Assembly: GCA_023548195.1 (NCBI GenBank)
Contig: JAJHZJ010000335.1
Coordinates: 6,560,649-6,624,648, forward strand
Direction: 5' to 3'
Length of the DNA stretch: 64,000 nt
Source: Bettongia penicillata ogilbyi
Taxonomy: Eukaryota > Chordata > Mammalia > Diprotodontia > Potoroidae
Positions 30,275 to 39,370 of the stretch are shown here, piece after piece. Made by a program: the position numbers and the translations under genes. Each line of letters opens with the position of its first letter. Positions within the stretch are counted from its first letter, which is position 1. The notes beneath the pieces were generated by a model, which was not told the DNA's origin, did not search any database, and saw only the letters and a list, made by a program, of their open reading frames with translations.

Positions 30275-30600
30275 AATAGAATGTGAGAACTAGAAAGAAT
30301 CTTAAAATATAGAATACTGATTATCAGAGCTAGAAGGAGCCTTAGAACAGAGAACAGAGAATATCAGAACTTAGAATAAAAAACAGAGAAAGGGCCTTAG
30401 AACATGAAATGCCAGACTTAGAAAGGACCTTAAAACACAGAGCAGAGAATGTCAGAGCCAAAAAGGCTTTGGAACATGGAAAGCCAGACTTGGAAGGGAC
30501 CTTAGAATATAGAATATCAGATCTGGATGGAAACTTTGAATACAGGACACAGAATTTTAAAGCTGGAAGGAACTTTAGAATATAAAAGCTCAATCCTGAG
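30275..30600 (-). repeat. SINE/CR1-tail array, reverse orientation
   Basis: About eight diverged units of 'aatgtcagagccaaaaaggc' / 'gccagacttggaagggacct' + 'tagaatatagaatatcag' type, spaced roughly 35-45 bp. This is the reverse complement of the units at 7.3-7.9 and 15.6-16.0 kb. The antisense 113-residue frame across it (30342-30683) is a repeat artefact. Confidence 0.85.
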
Positions 30601-31150
30601 TTATTTCCACCATCCACCTTCTCTACTTCTTTGACCAGTGGACACCAATGAGAGAAAGCCATAACATCTATGAATAGTTTCACTACAAATGTATGTTTGC
30701 TAGTAACAACTAGGTGCCCACTGCTATACAGTAATCAATCCTTCTTCCATGCTTTTCTTTCTCTCACATATGGTAGCTATTCCAGAACTTTCCCAAGTCA
30801 CTTACCAACTCTACGTCAGCAGAAGTCCTCCTAAAGTACTGAGAAACGAGAGGCTATGTGTCATGGGCTCCCTCTACTCTCCCACTTGACACCTAAAAAG
30901 CTCTCTTTGCTCTTCTGTCCTCTGACCAGCTCTGACAAAGAGGTTGCCCTTTTCCTTGCCCAGCCAGTTCTAGTTTTGTCCTAGGTCCTCCCCTTCCCTG
31001 TTCCCTCCAAGTTTTCCTCTGTCTTATCTGCAGCCTTTCCTTATCCAGAGGTTTGTCCATAATCCACCAACATGACTAGGTCTTTCTCTCAATCTTTCCT
31101 CAAGCTTTTGTGCCATATTTTTTTCTCTCATTCACAGTCGAATCCATAGA
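30601..31150. other. Unassigned pyrimidine-rich sequence
   Basis: T/C-rich, possibly decayed upstream L2 sequence, but no landmark is clear before about 31150. Confidence 0.4.
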
Positions 31151-31740
31151 GTTATTTGCTCTTGTTTCTCCAATTTTATCACCTCCCACTAAACCCTTTG
31201 CAATCTGGCTTCTGATCCTAACGCTTGACTGAAATTGCTCTCTCCAATTTAAACAACAACCCATCAGCTGCTAGATCCAATGTCTTTTTCTCAGTCTTTA
31301 TCTTCCTAGCCTCTTTTAGGATTTTGGAATTGTTTTGACTGTCCTCTTTTCTGAATACTCTCTCCTCCCTTAACTCCCAAAATATTGTCTCCTCCTGGGT
31401 CTCCTCCTACCTATGTGCTGGAACATCTATCTAGGTCCTGCCCAGTTAGTATGGGTGTATCCCGGATCCTCTTCTCTTTTATTTCTATACTTTTTCCCCT
31501 GTAGCCCCTTTTAGTTCAATTACAATCTCTATGGAGATGTCTCTCAAATCTTTAGATTCACTAATCTCTCTCCTGAATTCCAGTCCCTTGTTGACAACTG
31601 TTTCTGAACATTTCTACCTAGAATTATCATCAGCATCTCAAACTCAATATATCTAAAACAGAACTCATCATCACACACTCCCTGCCCACACCTTCCACAC
31701 ACATCGACATCTCCCAAATGCCTCTAGTCCAACTTCTATG
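31150..31740 (+). pseudogene. L2 LINE reverse-transcriptase remnant, upstream part
   Basis: Sense L2: 'ggatcctcttctcttttatt' corresponds to the L2 GSVLGPLLFSLY region; 'caattacaatctctatggag' + 'atgtctctcaaatc' to NYHLYADDSQI (here decayed to NYNLYGDVSQI, so the catalytic Asp-Asp is altered); and 'ctcaatatatctaaaacaga' to LNMSKTE. The LINE is broken at about 31740 by an inverted L1 and continues after 33130. Confidence 0.8.
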
Positions 31741-33130
31741 CTTTTTAAAAAAATTATTTTCCAAGTAATAAGCATTTAAAAAATTAACCTACCCCTCCCA
31801 TTTCTCAAATCTCCATTCAACAAATTAAAAAAAAATACAAAAAACCAAATCCCTTAATACAAATCTATGTAGTCTGACAAAACAAATTCCCCTATTATTT
31901 AGCCATGTCTGGAAATATATGCCTCCTGCATATTAGCACATTAGCTCTCTGTCAGGAGGTGAATGATATGCCTGATGATCTATCATCACTTTGATCACAG
32001 TTTGAAAGTCTTTTGAAGCTGCTTTTTTCTATAGTGTTATTGTATAAACTATTCTTCTAGTTCTCCTTACTTTGCGTTGCATTGCTTCATAAAAATCTTC
32101 CCAGCTTCTTCTGAAATTGTCCATTTGATCATTTCTTATGGCACAATAATATTACATTACATTCACATCCCATGATTTGTTTAGCCATTCCCTTTGCTTC
32201 CCATTTGTGGCTACTATCAAGAGTTTCCATAAATATTTTTGTACAGACAGATCTTTTTCCTCTTTCCTTAATTTTTTAAGGGGGATATCAGCCTAATAGT
32301 AATATAGCTGAATATGCACAAATATTTCTCAGCATATTTACAAATTTCTTTTCAAGATGGCTGGACTAATTCACAGCTCTGCTGAGAGTAGACTAGAAAG
32401 GCAGAAAGAAAGGAAGGAAAGAAACAAGCGTTTATTAAGTGCCTACTATGTGCCAGGCATTGTGCTAAGAACTTTACAAGCATTATTGCATTTGATCCTT
32501 AAAGCAACCCTGGGGAGGTAGGCTGTGTTATTATCCTCATTTTGTAGATGAGGAAACTGAGGCAAACAGGTTAAGTGACTTGGCCAGGGTCACACAGATG
32601 GTATGTGTCTGAGGCTAGATTTGAACTCAGGTCCTCCTGACTCTAGGCCACCTAGCTGTATTAGTACACTCATTTTCCCAAAGCCCCTCCAACATTTTCC
32701 TTTTTTGTCATATTGCCAGACTGATAGGTGTAAAGTGGAACTTGAAAGTGGCCTTAAATTGTCTTTCTCTAATTATTAGTGATTTAGAGCATTTTTTCAT
32801 TTGCTTATTGATAACTTGAATATCTTTCTTTGAAAAGTCCCTATTCATATACTTTGATCATTTATCTATTGGGGAAAGGCTTTTTGTCTTACAAATTAAA
32901 ATCAGTTACTTAATAAATCTCAGAAATGAGACTTTTATGACAGAAATGCGCTGCAAAGATTTTCCCCATTTCTAATTTTTATTAATTGGATTTGTTTGTG
33001 AAAAATATTTTAGATTTTATATAATCAAAATTGTCTATTTGTTTAGTCTAGTCATGAACTCTTCCCCTATAATTAGTTCCTAAACGTAATTTCTTCTCCG
33101 CTCTTCTAATTTACTATGTGACTTTCTAAG
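31741..33130 (-). mobile_element. L1-type LINE 3' region, inverted, inserted in L2
   Basis: The reverse complement of the marsupial L1 3' region: 'ttcataaaaatcttcccagc', 'ttagccattccctttgcttc', 'aaatatttttgtacagacag', and after the nested MIR 'ccaacattttccttttttgt', 'ccagactgataggtgtaaag', 'ttgtctatttgtttagtcta'. No intact frame. Confidence 0.8.
32395..32660 (+). mobile_element. MIR-type SINE nested in the inverted L1, near full length
   Basis: 'cgtttattaagtgcctacta', 'tgccaggcattgtgctaaga', 'gaggaaactgaggcaaacag', 'ggccagggtcacacagatgg' and 'gatttgaactcaggtcctcc'. It separates two adjoining parts of the L1 and is better preserved than most MIRs in the window. Confidence 0.85.
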
Positions 33131-33600
33131 TCATGCGTACATCTGAAGCCTCGCTTCAATTTTTCAACCTCAGTGTCATTCTTGATTCTTCTCTCCAATA
33201 CCCATCCAGAATCCAGAATCCAAGTTCTCAATTCTGTTTGTGTCCAACTTTGTCTTCTCACTACACAGGTGGCCACTACCCAAATTGGGGCATCTGAATT
33301 ACCCTAGACTACTGAAGAAGTCTCCAAGTTCCTCTGCCTACTTCCCATTCCTCCTATGACACAGTGCCTACACAGACACCAAATTCTTTTCCTAAGACCA
33401 AGGTCTGAGTACTCTGTCCTCCTCCATGCTCCAAAATCTTCAATGGTTTCTTCTTGCCTCAATGAAAAGAAACAAACTTGACCCTCCATATCTGACTCCC
33501 ATTTGTCTTTTCAGGTGTATTTCACATTACTTTCCTTCATGAACTGTTTTAACCAAATTGGGCTACAAGTTATTCCCAGAGTCAAATAGTTTACAACGCA
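33131..33600 (+). pseudogene. L2 LINE ORF2 remnant, downstream part
   Basis: 'gtgtcattcttgattcttct' reads VSVILDSS, the L2 LGVILDSS motif. Later 'caaaatcttcaatggtttct' fits the L2 'ctccagtggctccct' region. It continues the L2 interrupted at 31740. Confidence 0.75.
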
Positions 33601-33689
33601 GAATTCCAGTCCCTGTCCTGTGTCTTCTCACTGGCTGCTCACAGGACTCAAATGCAGTTTTTCCTCACTCCAATGACCAAACTATTATG

Positions 33690-33901
33690 CATACCTACAG
33701 ACTGACATACATACATACATAATACATGTATACACATATATGTATATATACATATATAACAATATATAAAACTATAAAATTTTTAATCCATTACAAATTG
33801 CTTTATATATACACACATACATATATATAACTATGACAAATATAAAACTATGTATCTAAGTGTGTGTATATATATGCAAATTAGTCCATTATCAACTACT
33901 G
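33690..33901. repeat. AT-rich complex repeat, copy A
   Basis: TA/CATA-rich tract with two diverged internal units that include 'aatccattacaaattgcttt' (33785) and 'actatgacaaatataaaac'. A homologous block is at 36538-36775. It ends where the hexamer array begins. Confidence 0.75.
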
Positions 33902-34467
33902 TGTCTATGTTCATGTCTATATCTATGCCTATGCCTATGGCTATGCCTATGCCTATGCCTATGCCTATGTCTATGACTATGTCTATGTCTATGTCTATGT
34001 CTATGTCTATGCCTATGTCTATGCCTATGTCTATGTCTATGCCTATACCTATGACTATGCCTATGGCTATGACTATGCTTATGCCTATGTCTATGTCTAT
34101 GGCTATGGCTATGTCTATGTCTATGGCTATGCCTATGCCTATGCCTATGCCTATGCCTATGGCTATGCCTATGTCTATGTCTATGGCTATGTCTATGTCT
34201 ATGGCTATGGCTATATCTATGTCTATGTCTATGCCTATGCCTATGCCTATGGCTATGCCTATGCCTATGGCTATGCCTATGCCTATGCCTATGTCTATGA
34301 CTATGGCTATGGCTATGTCTATGCTCATGTCTATATCTATGCCTACGTCTATGCCTATGCCTATGTCTATGCTTATGCCTATGTCCATGTCCATATCCAT
34401 GTCTATGCTTATGCCTATGTCTATGCCCATGTCTATGCCTATGTCTATGTCTATGTCTATGTCTATG
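33902..34467. repeat. CTATGN hexamer array, about 94 units
   Basis: Almost perfect 6-bp periodicity of CTATGT, CTATGC, CTATGG and CTATGA with a few CCATGT or CTCATG-type variants. The sixth base varies among all four bases. No hexamer variant is a stop in the frames concerned, so both strands stay open for about 200 codons (Met-Ser/Pro/Ala on plus; Asp/Gly/Ala-Ile on minus). Neither is a gene. Confidence 0.98.
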
Positions 34468-34722
34468 GGGCAGCTAATTAGGTAATACTCTTGGAGAGAG
34501 TACCAGACCTGGAATCAGGAAGATTCAGTTTCCTGAGTTCAAATATGGCCTCAGACACTTACTAGCTATGGGACCCTGGGCAAATATTTAGCCCTGTTTA
34601 TCTCAGTTTCATCATCTGTAAAATGAAATGGAGAAGGACATGGAAAACTACTCCAATATCCTAGCCAAGAAAACTCCAAATGGGGTCATAAAGAGTTGGA
34701 CATGACTGAAAGAACTGAGTAA
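34468..34722 (+). mobile_element. Marsupial tRNA-derived SINE, full length, abutting the hexamer array
   Basis: Starts 'ggggcagctaattaggtaat' with no gap after the last hexamer and runs through 'gcctcagacacttactagct', 'gagaaggacatggaaaacta' and 'ccaaatggggtcataaagag' to 'gacatgactgaaagaac'. Confidence 0.9.
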
Positions 34723-34734
34723 TGTATGTGTGTG

Positions 34735-34787
<53 letters not shown>

Positions 34788-34819
34788 ATGCATGTATATG
34801 TCTATATTGATATAGACAT

Positions 34820-34855
<36 letters not shown>

Positions 34856-34856
34856 G
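34723..34856. repeat. Microsatellite inverted repeat (TA/TG : CA/TA)
   Basis: (TA)n then (TG)17 to 34786, a core, then (CA)9 and (TA)n from 34821 to 34855. The core has perfect 11-bp arms TATGTCTATAT (34797-34807) and ATATAGACATA (34810-34820) with a 2-nt spacer. With the complementary dinucleotide arms it could extrude a hairpin of up to about 60 bp per arm, with a bulge at 'catgcatgta'. Confidence 0.9.
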
Positions 34857-34950
34857 TAAAACTGTTCAATCGTTTTTCAGAAAACCCCAAATAGGGTTGT
34901 GATGAGTTAGACACAATGGAAACGACTGAACAATGATATATGTGTATGTG
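34857..34950 (+). mobile_element. Rearranged SINE end fragments
   Basis: 'ctgttcaatcgtttttcaga' is the reverse complement of the SINE terminus, immediately followed by a sense terminus ('accccaaatagggttgtgat','cacaatggaaacgactgaac'). The two oppositely oriented ends are fused. Confidence 0.65.
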
Positions 34951-34978
34951 TATATAACAAGGCTAAGTGACTTGCTGT

Positions 34979-35541
34979 AATGTTAATGGGATATAAGATC
35001 TTCCCCACTCATTAATAGACCTCACATGGAGCCCATCTGGGGAGGGACTGTCTAAGGAGGAGCTTGCTTAGGGGAGGCTTGCTTGTGGTAAGTCTTCCAC
35101 ACCTTTTGGTACTAAGTTGATTAGGCACTGAGTCACAAAGGTGATACCTTTTGGCTCTGAGAAGTTTATATATACTCTGAGTTGGTATTTTGCTTTGGGA
35201 GCTCACTTATGAGAAGGACCTTATGATTCCCTGGTCAAGACTCTGGGTAGCCATATGTTCAGACCTCATGACTACTTAGATGTAAAGGCTCTCTGGATCC
35301 AGTGGTGTATGTAAAGTGTATAGCAATATTACTTTGATTCAGGCAGTTAGAGCCCTGTTTGTTGATCTTTATGCTAACTTCTCTATTTTCTCTGACATTC
35401 AGAGTGCTGACTTTTCCCTGAACTAATGAATGTAATTAAAGAAGATTGTTGACCCGTTAAAAGTTGCTTTCCTTTTAGAAAAGCAAATCCAAGAACCTGT
35501 GCTAGCAGGTCATCCTGTGTATCCTAGGGTATTTACTGTTA
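34979..35541 (+). mobile_element. LTR-like element A (candidate solo LTR of an endogenous retrovirus)
   Basis: About 560 bp, homologous along most of its length to 55625-56202. Shared landmarks in order: 'aagatcttccccactcatta', 'ggcactgagtcacaaaggtg', 'ttggctctgagaagtttata', 'ttgacccgttaaaagttgct' and 'agcaaatccaagaacctgtg'. A TATA-like 'gtttatatatactctgag' (35163-35180) and ATTAAA (35435-35440) lie in a plausible promoter to poly(A) order. No retroviral coding sequence adjoins it. Family not identified. Confidence 0.6.
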
Positions 35542-35546
35542 CGCTC

Positions 35547-35658
35547 ACCCAGGGCCACATGGCTACTAGTAAGTGTCTGAGGCTGTATTTGAACTCAGAA
35601 ATGAGTATTCCTGATTCCAGGCTCAGCACTCTATCCACTGTGCCACCTAGCTGCCATA
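35547..35658 (+). mobile_element. MIR/SINE 3' fragment
   Basis: 'ggccacatggctactagtaa' and 'gtatttgaactcagaaatga', ending 'ctatccactgtgccacctag', the reverse complement of the marsupial SINE head. It belongs to a SINE-related repeat end. Confidence 0.6.
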
Positions 35659-35689
35659 TATAACTACTATATGTGTATGTGTGTGTGTT

Positions 35690-35990
35690 CGTCCTTCGTT
35701 GCCGAAGAAGACCATGCCATCAGAGAAATGATGACATGATTTGCACTTGACTTTGTTTTGAGTGAGGGAGGGCTGTGCAGGTCACCAGCCTCACTTCTCC
35801 TGCAGAGCCATCTGAATCCAGTGACCAGATATGAGGATGACTAGAGATGACCCAGGATAAGGCAGTTGGGGTTAAGTGACTTGCCTAAGGTCACACAGGT
35901 AGTGAGTGTCAAGTGTCTGAGGTGAGATTTGAACTCAAGTCCTCCTGACTCCTGCACTGGTGTTCTATCCACTGAACCACCTAGCTGCTG
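35690..35990 (+). mobile_element. Marsupial composite SINE, copy 2, full length
   Basis: 'tcgtccttcgttgccgaaga' through 'gtgagggagggctgtgcagg' and 'gtcacacaggtagtgagtgt', ending 'ccactgaaccacctagctgc'. Very similar to 2208-2485 and more complete at the 3' end. Followed by a short (TGAA)n run to about 36015. Confidence 0.8.
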
Positions 35991-36034
35991 AATGAATAAG
36001 TGAATGAATGAATCTACTTTCAGGGAGATGTAAT

Positions 36035-36147
36035 GTAATGCTATTACTTTATTTTATGCATGTAAAAACAGTATTCTCAGAGGTATTCATAGGTTTCATC
36101 AGACTGCTGAAGGTGTGAATGACACATTAAAAGGTTAAGAATTCCTG
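36035..36147 (+). mobile_element. hAT-like DNA transposon, 3' part
   Basis: 'attttatgcatgtaaaaaca', 'ggtttcatcagactgctgaa' and terminal 'aaaaggttaagaattcctg' match the 3' end of the family at 9468-9662; the 5' part is missing. Confidence 0.65.
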
Positions 36148-36200
36148 GTCTAGCACACAGTAGGGACTTAATAAATGTTTGTTGACTGATGGATTAACCT
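36148..36200 (+). mobile_element. L2 terminal scrap
   Basis: 'acacagtagggacttaataa' + 'atgtttgttgactgatgg' is the L2 terminus only. Confidence 0.65.
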
Positions 36201-36535
36201 GGATCTGCCACTCTGATGCTGTGGGATCAAAGAAGAGGGATTTTCACCTCTCTGTACCTCAGTTTATACAGATGTCTAAGAAGCTGCCTCTCCTTGGGTA
36301 TAATTTTACCATCTGACATCAGGAGTACATTGTTTTTATGAGCACAGCTAAGAAATTAGTGGGGGAAACCCAGAAAGGAATATAACATGCACTTCATATC
36401 TCACACATCTTCCAGGAGTGCCCATTCCCTCTGGACAATGGTGGATGGGGTGGTTTTGTTTTTATTTTTTTCATCCTCTCTTAACCTCATAATATCTTTA
36501 GCATTGCCAGAGCAATTTTGTCAGCTCCCCCCCAT
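36201..36535. other. Unassigned sequence
   Basis: A weak SINE-like stretch near 36200-36290 ('tctgtacctcagtttata'). The rest shows nothing recognised. Confidence 0.4.
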
Positions 36536-36537
36536 AA

Positions 36538-36775
36538 CTATATGTGTATTGTGTGTATGTATATACACCTACACATATGCTACATATGTATATATAGACA
36601 TATTTATATATAAAGCTATGAACTAGTCCATTACAAACTACTTTATATAGATGTGTATAACTATGATAAATATAAAGCAACTATATGTATGTATATGTGT
36701 ATGTAGCTGTGAATTAATCATTACCAAACCACTATATATATGTATATATATTTATACACATCTATACAAATAACA
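36538..36775. repeat. AT-rich complex repeat, copy B
   Basis: Contains 'agtccattacaaactacttt' (36626) and 'gtataactatgataaatata', homologous to the units at 33770-33900. A second diverged unit follows ('aattaatcattaccaaacca'). Confidence 0.75.
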
Positions 36776-36779
36776 CTAA

Positions 36780-36915
36780 TATTCACTTTACAGTTGCAGT
36801 TCCCTACCCCTTCACTGGAACATAAAATAAACTCTTTGGATTGGTATCCTGAGTGAATAGCAAAGTTCCAGCACATAGTAGGCTCTTAACAGATCTTGTT
36901 GATTGATTGATGAAT
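36780..36915 (+). mobile_element. L2 3' end
   Basis: 'ggaacataaaataaactctt' and 'agcacatagtaggctcttaa' match a decayed L2 terminus. Confidence 0.5.
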
Positions 36916-36919
36916 TACT

Positions 36920-37370
36920 GTAGAGCACAGAGCCAAGGATCAGGCCTGGATGCTGTGCTCCTTGGCTGCCAGAGTCTGGTGCTCTCTCCCCAAAACCATC
37001 CCTCCTCAGCAGCGAGCGCCATTTTGTCCCTCTAGGTTGTTTCTGTCTTCATCCACTGAGCCAGTTCTCTTCCTCCTATTAATTTGATTTATTTACTAGT
37101 GTTAATTACCATCTGCTGCTCTCCTCCCTTCAGAAGTTTCCAGCTTCCTGCTCTGCCTGGCACTGCAAGGGCAGAGTGTGTCACCAGCTCAGGAATGCCT
37201 GTGCTTACCAGGGACAGACCTGGTGGTTTTCCCAGTGGGTGAGGTAGGCCTTTGGATGACCTGAGAGGTACTTGGCACAATTCTATGTCCTTCAAACACC
37301 TTCTGACCTGGGCACCAGAATGACTGACATGCTATTATTGGAGATTCATTTTCTTCAGGTCTGAAGGCTT
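36920..37370. promoter_or_regulatory. Repeat-poor block; candidate conserved non-coding element
   Basis: Sequence such as 'cctattaatttgatttattt' + 'actagtgttaattaccatct' is rich in homeodomain-type TAAT cores and lacks repeat landmarks. No exon signal. Inference only. Confidence 0.25.
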
Positions 37371-37374
37371 TTTG

Positions 37375-37830
37375 GAATTTGAATCAATCCATTTGATTCA
37401 AGAATACCTATTGAACATCTACTGTGTGTTAAATACTATGCTAAGCACTGGGGATGCAAAGACAAGTGCCAAACGAAGTTTGACCTTCAAAGGGTCAGAT
37501 GGCATATCATCACCCTTCACACGCACTATAGATGGTCCAGTCAAAGTGGCCACACCTGACCCTCCATCTTGGATCTCTCACTCCTGGAAGGTTCTCCCTC
37601 CTTATCTCCACCTCCTAGAAGCCCCTCTTTCTTTTAGATTTCAGCTCATGTCACTTCCTACCTGAGACCTTTCCTGACTCCCTCCTACACCTGCCCCTTC
37701 CCCGAGCTACTTTGCTGATGGAATGTAATACCCCTTGAGGCCAGGAACTGTTTCACTTTTCACAACTCCAGCATCTAGCACAGTACCTGACACATAGTAG
37801 GTGCTTAATAAATTTTCTTGACTGTCTGAT
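37375..37830. mobile_element. L2 fragments in inverted arrangement
   Basis: 37375-37485 is a reversed L2 terminus ('acatctactgtgtgttaaat','agcactggggatgcaaagac'). 37540-37830 is a sense L2 3' end ('cctggaaggttctccctcct','gtaggtgcttaataaatttt'). Confidence 0.7.
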
Positions 37831-38090
37831 CTTTGAGGAGGACAACATGAACACAGAATTTTAGAATCCCCTATGAGGAAGCTAACAACCTGGGAGTGGA
37901 TCAAGCTCTTAAGCAGAATAGAAAAACTCTTAAAGGGGAGATCATCTTCAGATGGGAACCAGTGGAGTACAAGGCAGGCAATGTGGCAAGGGTCAAGGTA
38001 ATGGTGGAAGAGCCTTGGAAGAGGAGACACTGAGCACAAACCTGCCCTTTTTAATAGTCCTGCCTACAGCTGGGTCTAGAAGAGAGGTAT
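37831..38090. other. Unassigned sequence
   Basis: Purine-rich; possibly decayed L2 in reverse, not certain. Confidence 0.35.
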
Positions 38091-38091
38091 G

Positions 38092-38310
38092 GAAAGAGTC
38101 ATGAGTGCTGAACTTAGGTCCTGATTTGGCAACCACCCCTCATGGGAGAGACCTCAGTTTCCTCCTGGGTAAAATGAAGAGGGTGCACTAGATGATTCTA
38201 ACCTCCATGTTTCACATTCTAGGGTCCTTCCAGTTCTAACATTCTTTGTTCTAAGGAGCAGACATTCAATGGTAGATGTTGTGAGCTCCTTTCCAGCTCT
38301 AAAACTCTAT
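38092..38310 (+). mobile_element. SINE with CR1/L3-like tail units
   Basis: 'agtttcctcctgggtaaaat' leads to three tail units ('agggtccttccagttctaac','gagctcctttccagctctaa'). Confidence 0.6.
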
Positions 38311-38344
38311 GTTTATGCCCTAAGATCATTTCTGCTTCTAATAT

Positions 38345-38560
38345 TCTATATTCACAGGGCCATGGATTTAGAACCAGAAGGAGCTTAGATATCATTTAGT
38401 GCATCCCCCCTTGATTGATAGATTAGGAACTGAGGCCTAGAGAGAAGAGAGTTTCTCGGGGTCACAGAGGAGTGACCCTGCAGCAAAGTCAGGGTTCAAG
38501 GCCAAGTCTTTCAGCCATAAAACCAGTACTCTTTCCTTTGTACTATGCCAAATTTCCTTC
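38345..38560 (+). mobile_element. MIR-type SINE
   Basis: 'agaaccagaaggagcttaga', 'taggaactgaggcctagaga' and 'gtcagggttcaaggccaagt' are in MIR order. Confidence 0.65.
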
Positions 38561-38720
38561 CAGTTTTGATCTTCTATGTTTTAAAGTTCTGTCCAGTTCT
38601 AACATTCTATATCCCTCTCAGTTCTAATGTTCTAGATTCTAAGATTCCTCCTCACTGTGACAGTCTGTGTTCATTCTAAGGTCCCATCCAGTTCCAGATG
38701 TGGACAATACTAAATGCTTA
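38561..38720 (+). repeat. SINE/CR1-tail array
   Basis: Units 'ccttccagttttgatcttct', 'tctgtccagttctaacattc', 'ccctctcagttctaatgttc' and 'ggtcccatccagttccagat' are spaced roughly 30-45 bp. Confidence 0.75.
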
Positions 38721-38879
38721 ACCTCTAGCTCTGCCTTCTGTAATTCTGCACTTATAAAACCTGTGGGAGACAACAAGATGGTGGGCATTGGGGTCAAACT
38801 CAAGGGGGAGGGGAACTATTCAGTACTTAAGGATCCTTACGGGTCCCATATTGACTTAGTTTTAAAATAAAATAATATT

Positions 38880-38962
38880 ATATATGTTATATTATATATT
38901 TTTATTTATCTTGTTAAATATTTCCCAATTACATTTGCATTGGAAATATTGAACCACAAAGA
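38880..38962 (-). mobile_element. L1-type 3' end scrap, reverse
   Basis: AT-rich 'tatttttatttatcttgtta' followed by 'tttcccaattacatttgcat' is the reverse complement of the L1 3' terminus. Confidence 0.5.
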
Positions 38963-38989
38963 CACACCCCGCTCCTGACCTTGAGCTGC

Positions 38990-39135
38990 AAGTAGGAAAT
39001 ACTGAGCTGGTATAGGAGTCAAGATAAACATGGATTCAAATCCTGCCTCTGAAATAGAGTTATATAACCCTGGGAAAGCTATCTAACTATTCAATGCTCC
39101 TGGACACTCCCTGAAATCAAATGATGCAGAGAATG
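38990..39135 (+). mobile_element. tRNA-type SINE fragment
   Basis: 'gtataggagtcaagataaac', 'atggattcaaatcctgcctc' and 'ataaccctgggaaagctatc' match the SINE promoter region. Confidence 0.6.
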
Positions 39136-39299
39136 GTTGAAATACATTGGGCAAGAAAGTTCCTGTACCAGTGAGATCAAAGGTCTTTTTCCTCTACCAT
39201 CGGCTTCCTCCAAAAACCTATGGAACAAAGAGAGATCTAATTTTAAAAGTGTCCCAACCCCTCCCCAAAGGTACAGGTGATGTGAATGACTCATTAACA

Positions 39300-39370
39300 T
39301 TCCTTTGAACTTGTATCCCTGGTGCCTAGAATAGTGCCATGCACATAGTAGGTATTTAAATACTCAAAGG
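39300..39370 (+). mobile_element. L2 terminal scrap
   Basis: 'gtatccctggtgcctagaat' + 'gcacatagtaggtatttaaa'. Confidence 0.6.

Noticed and set aside
33831..34485. Open frames of about 200 residues on both strands
   Set aside because: Produced by the CTATGN hexamer; Met-X on plus and Ile-X on minus simply follow the 6-bp period.
34979..35541. Intact endogenous retrovirus
   Set aside because: Only LTR-like sequence is present; no gag, pol or env homology lies beside either copy and the two copies are 20 kb apart with unrelated sequence between them.
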